Shown piece by piece: positions 14,538 through 14,971 of a DNA stretch of 14,971 nucleotides. The translations under genes and the position numbers were made by a program. A model generated the notes under the pieces. The model worked only from the letters and a program-made list of their open reading frames with translations. It ran no database searches and was not told the origin of the DNA. The first letter of the stretch is position 1, and each line of letters begins with the position of its first letter. Origin of the DNA: Gammaproteobacteria bacterium (GTDB taxonomy: Bacteria > Pseudomonadota > Gammaproteobacteria > GCA-001735895); contig JARFPR010000009.1 in assembly GCA_029288195.1 (NCBI GenBank), positions 1-14,971 on the forward strand. Direction: 5' to 3'.

Positions 14538-14971
14538 TTGTCTAAATCAGAATCCATAAAAGCGATCGGGCTCGAGCTCGGTTTTCAGCAGGTTGGTATT
14601 ACCGATGTCGAGCTCGATTCGCATCATCAACATTATGCAGACTGGATTGCGCGTAATTATCACGGCGAAATGGGCTACATGGCGCGCAATGTCAGCAAGC
14701 GATTACATCCATCCGAGCTGGTTCCGGATACCTTGTCGGTGATTTGTGTACGCCTGGACTACCTGGTTGAAGAATCCCGGGACCTATTTGACCTCCTCGA
14801 CCATGATCGCCTGGCCTATGTTTCCCGCTACGCACTCGGCCGTGACTACCATAAGCTGATGCGAAAACGATTGCAGAAATTCGCTGATGGTATCAAGCGG
14901 CTCCATGGAAGCATGGGATACCGGGTTTTTACCGATAGCGCACCGGTACTGGAAAAAGCGCTCGCGGCCAA
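14538..14971 (+). CDS. queG: Epoxyqueuosine reductase QueG, N-terminal part (cut by window edge)
   Basis: QueG reduces epoxyqueuosine to queuosine in tRNA, the last step of queuosine synthesis, using cobalamin and two [4Fe-4S] clusters. The 144 complete codons read closely like the start of the E. coli enzyme: IGLELGFQQVGITDVEL (9-25), YHGEMGYMARN (41-51), YVSRYALGRDYHKLMRKRLQK (94-114) and FTDSAPVLEK (131-140), with D133 at the place of the proposed catalytic Asp. The cluster-binding cysteines would lie beyond the window. The likely start is TTG at 14538. An in-frame TGA is 12 bases upstream, and no ATG or GTG lies near the N-terminus. The ribosome-binding site is weak. The gene is intact as far as seen. 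Confidence 0.93.
   Translation, partial: MSKSESIKAIGLELGFQQVGITDVELDSHHQHYADWIARNYHGEMGYMARNVSKRLHPSELVPDTLSVICVRLDYLVEESRDLFDLLDHDRLAYVSRYALGRDYHKLMRKRLQKFADGIKRLHGSMGYRVFTDSAPVLEKALAA

Noticed and set aside
1..14971. A defence, mobile or biosynthetic system
   Set aside because: Every sizeable frame that is not a shadow maps to a conserved housekeeping family or a small DUF4124 protein. No transposase, integrase, phage, toxin or CRISPR signal was seen.

Overview
The window is a stretch of bacterial core genome, about half G+C, with almost no non-coding space and no mobile element, CRISPR array, rRNA or tRNA that I can see. Gene content and order point to a gammaproteobacterium. The clues are uvrY near uvrC-pgsA, the rluC/rne divergon, yceF facing yceD-rpmF-plsX-fabH, crcB-serS, and an RNase E whose catalytic residues fall on E. 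coli numbering (D303, D346, C404, C407). I cannot name a genus. Several junctions differ from the E. coli arrangement, which suggests a lineage distant from the enterics.

Left part (1-6027, all minus strand), in transcription order: yceD, rpmF, a strong intrinsic terminator, plsX, fabH, uvrY, a family 5 type uracil-DNA glycosylase, uvrC, and the first ten codons of a probable pgsA. It joins ribosome assembly, phospholipid and fatty-acid initiation, a GacA/UvrY response regulator, base excision repair and nucleotide excision repair. Two junctions (plsX/fabH and udg/uvrC) are 4-bp stop/start overlaps. fabH is followed by uvrY; no fabD, fabG or acpP is present.

Middle part (6028-11710): a 150-bp divergent promoter region carries an exact DnaA-box sequence inside a good sigma70-like promoter for yceD. 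yceF (m7GTP pyrophosphatase, Maf family) reads rightward and converges on a leftward rluC-sppA pair. A 363-bp gap then holds a predicted rne promoter and a long structured leader, followed by rne. Its C-terminal half is short and holds a membrane-targeting helix, RGG-rich tracts and three tandem 12-residue repeats. A hairpin terminator separates rne from the convergent genes to its right.

Right part (11711-14971): crcB-serS-DUF4124 protein-skp runs leftward in tight succession, with queG (epoxyqueuosine reductase, cut by the window edge) diverging from crcB. Skp is away from its usual bamA-lpxD setting and sits behind a small membrane-anchored DUF4124 protein.

I did not find a convincing undescribed multi-gene system. 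The points most worth checking are the DnaA box in the yceD promoter, the almost leaderless yceD start, the glycosylase gene inserted between uvrY and uvrC, the terminator directly in front of plsX, and the rne leader.
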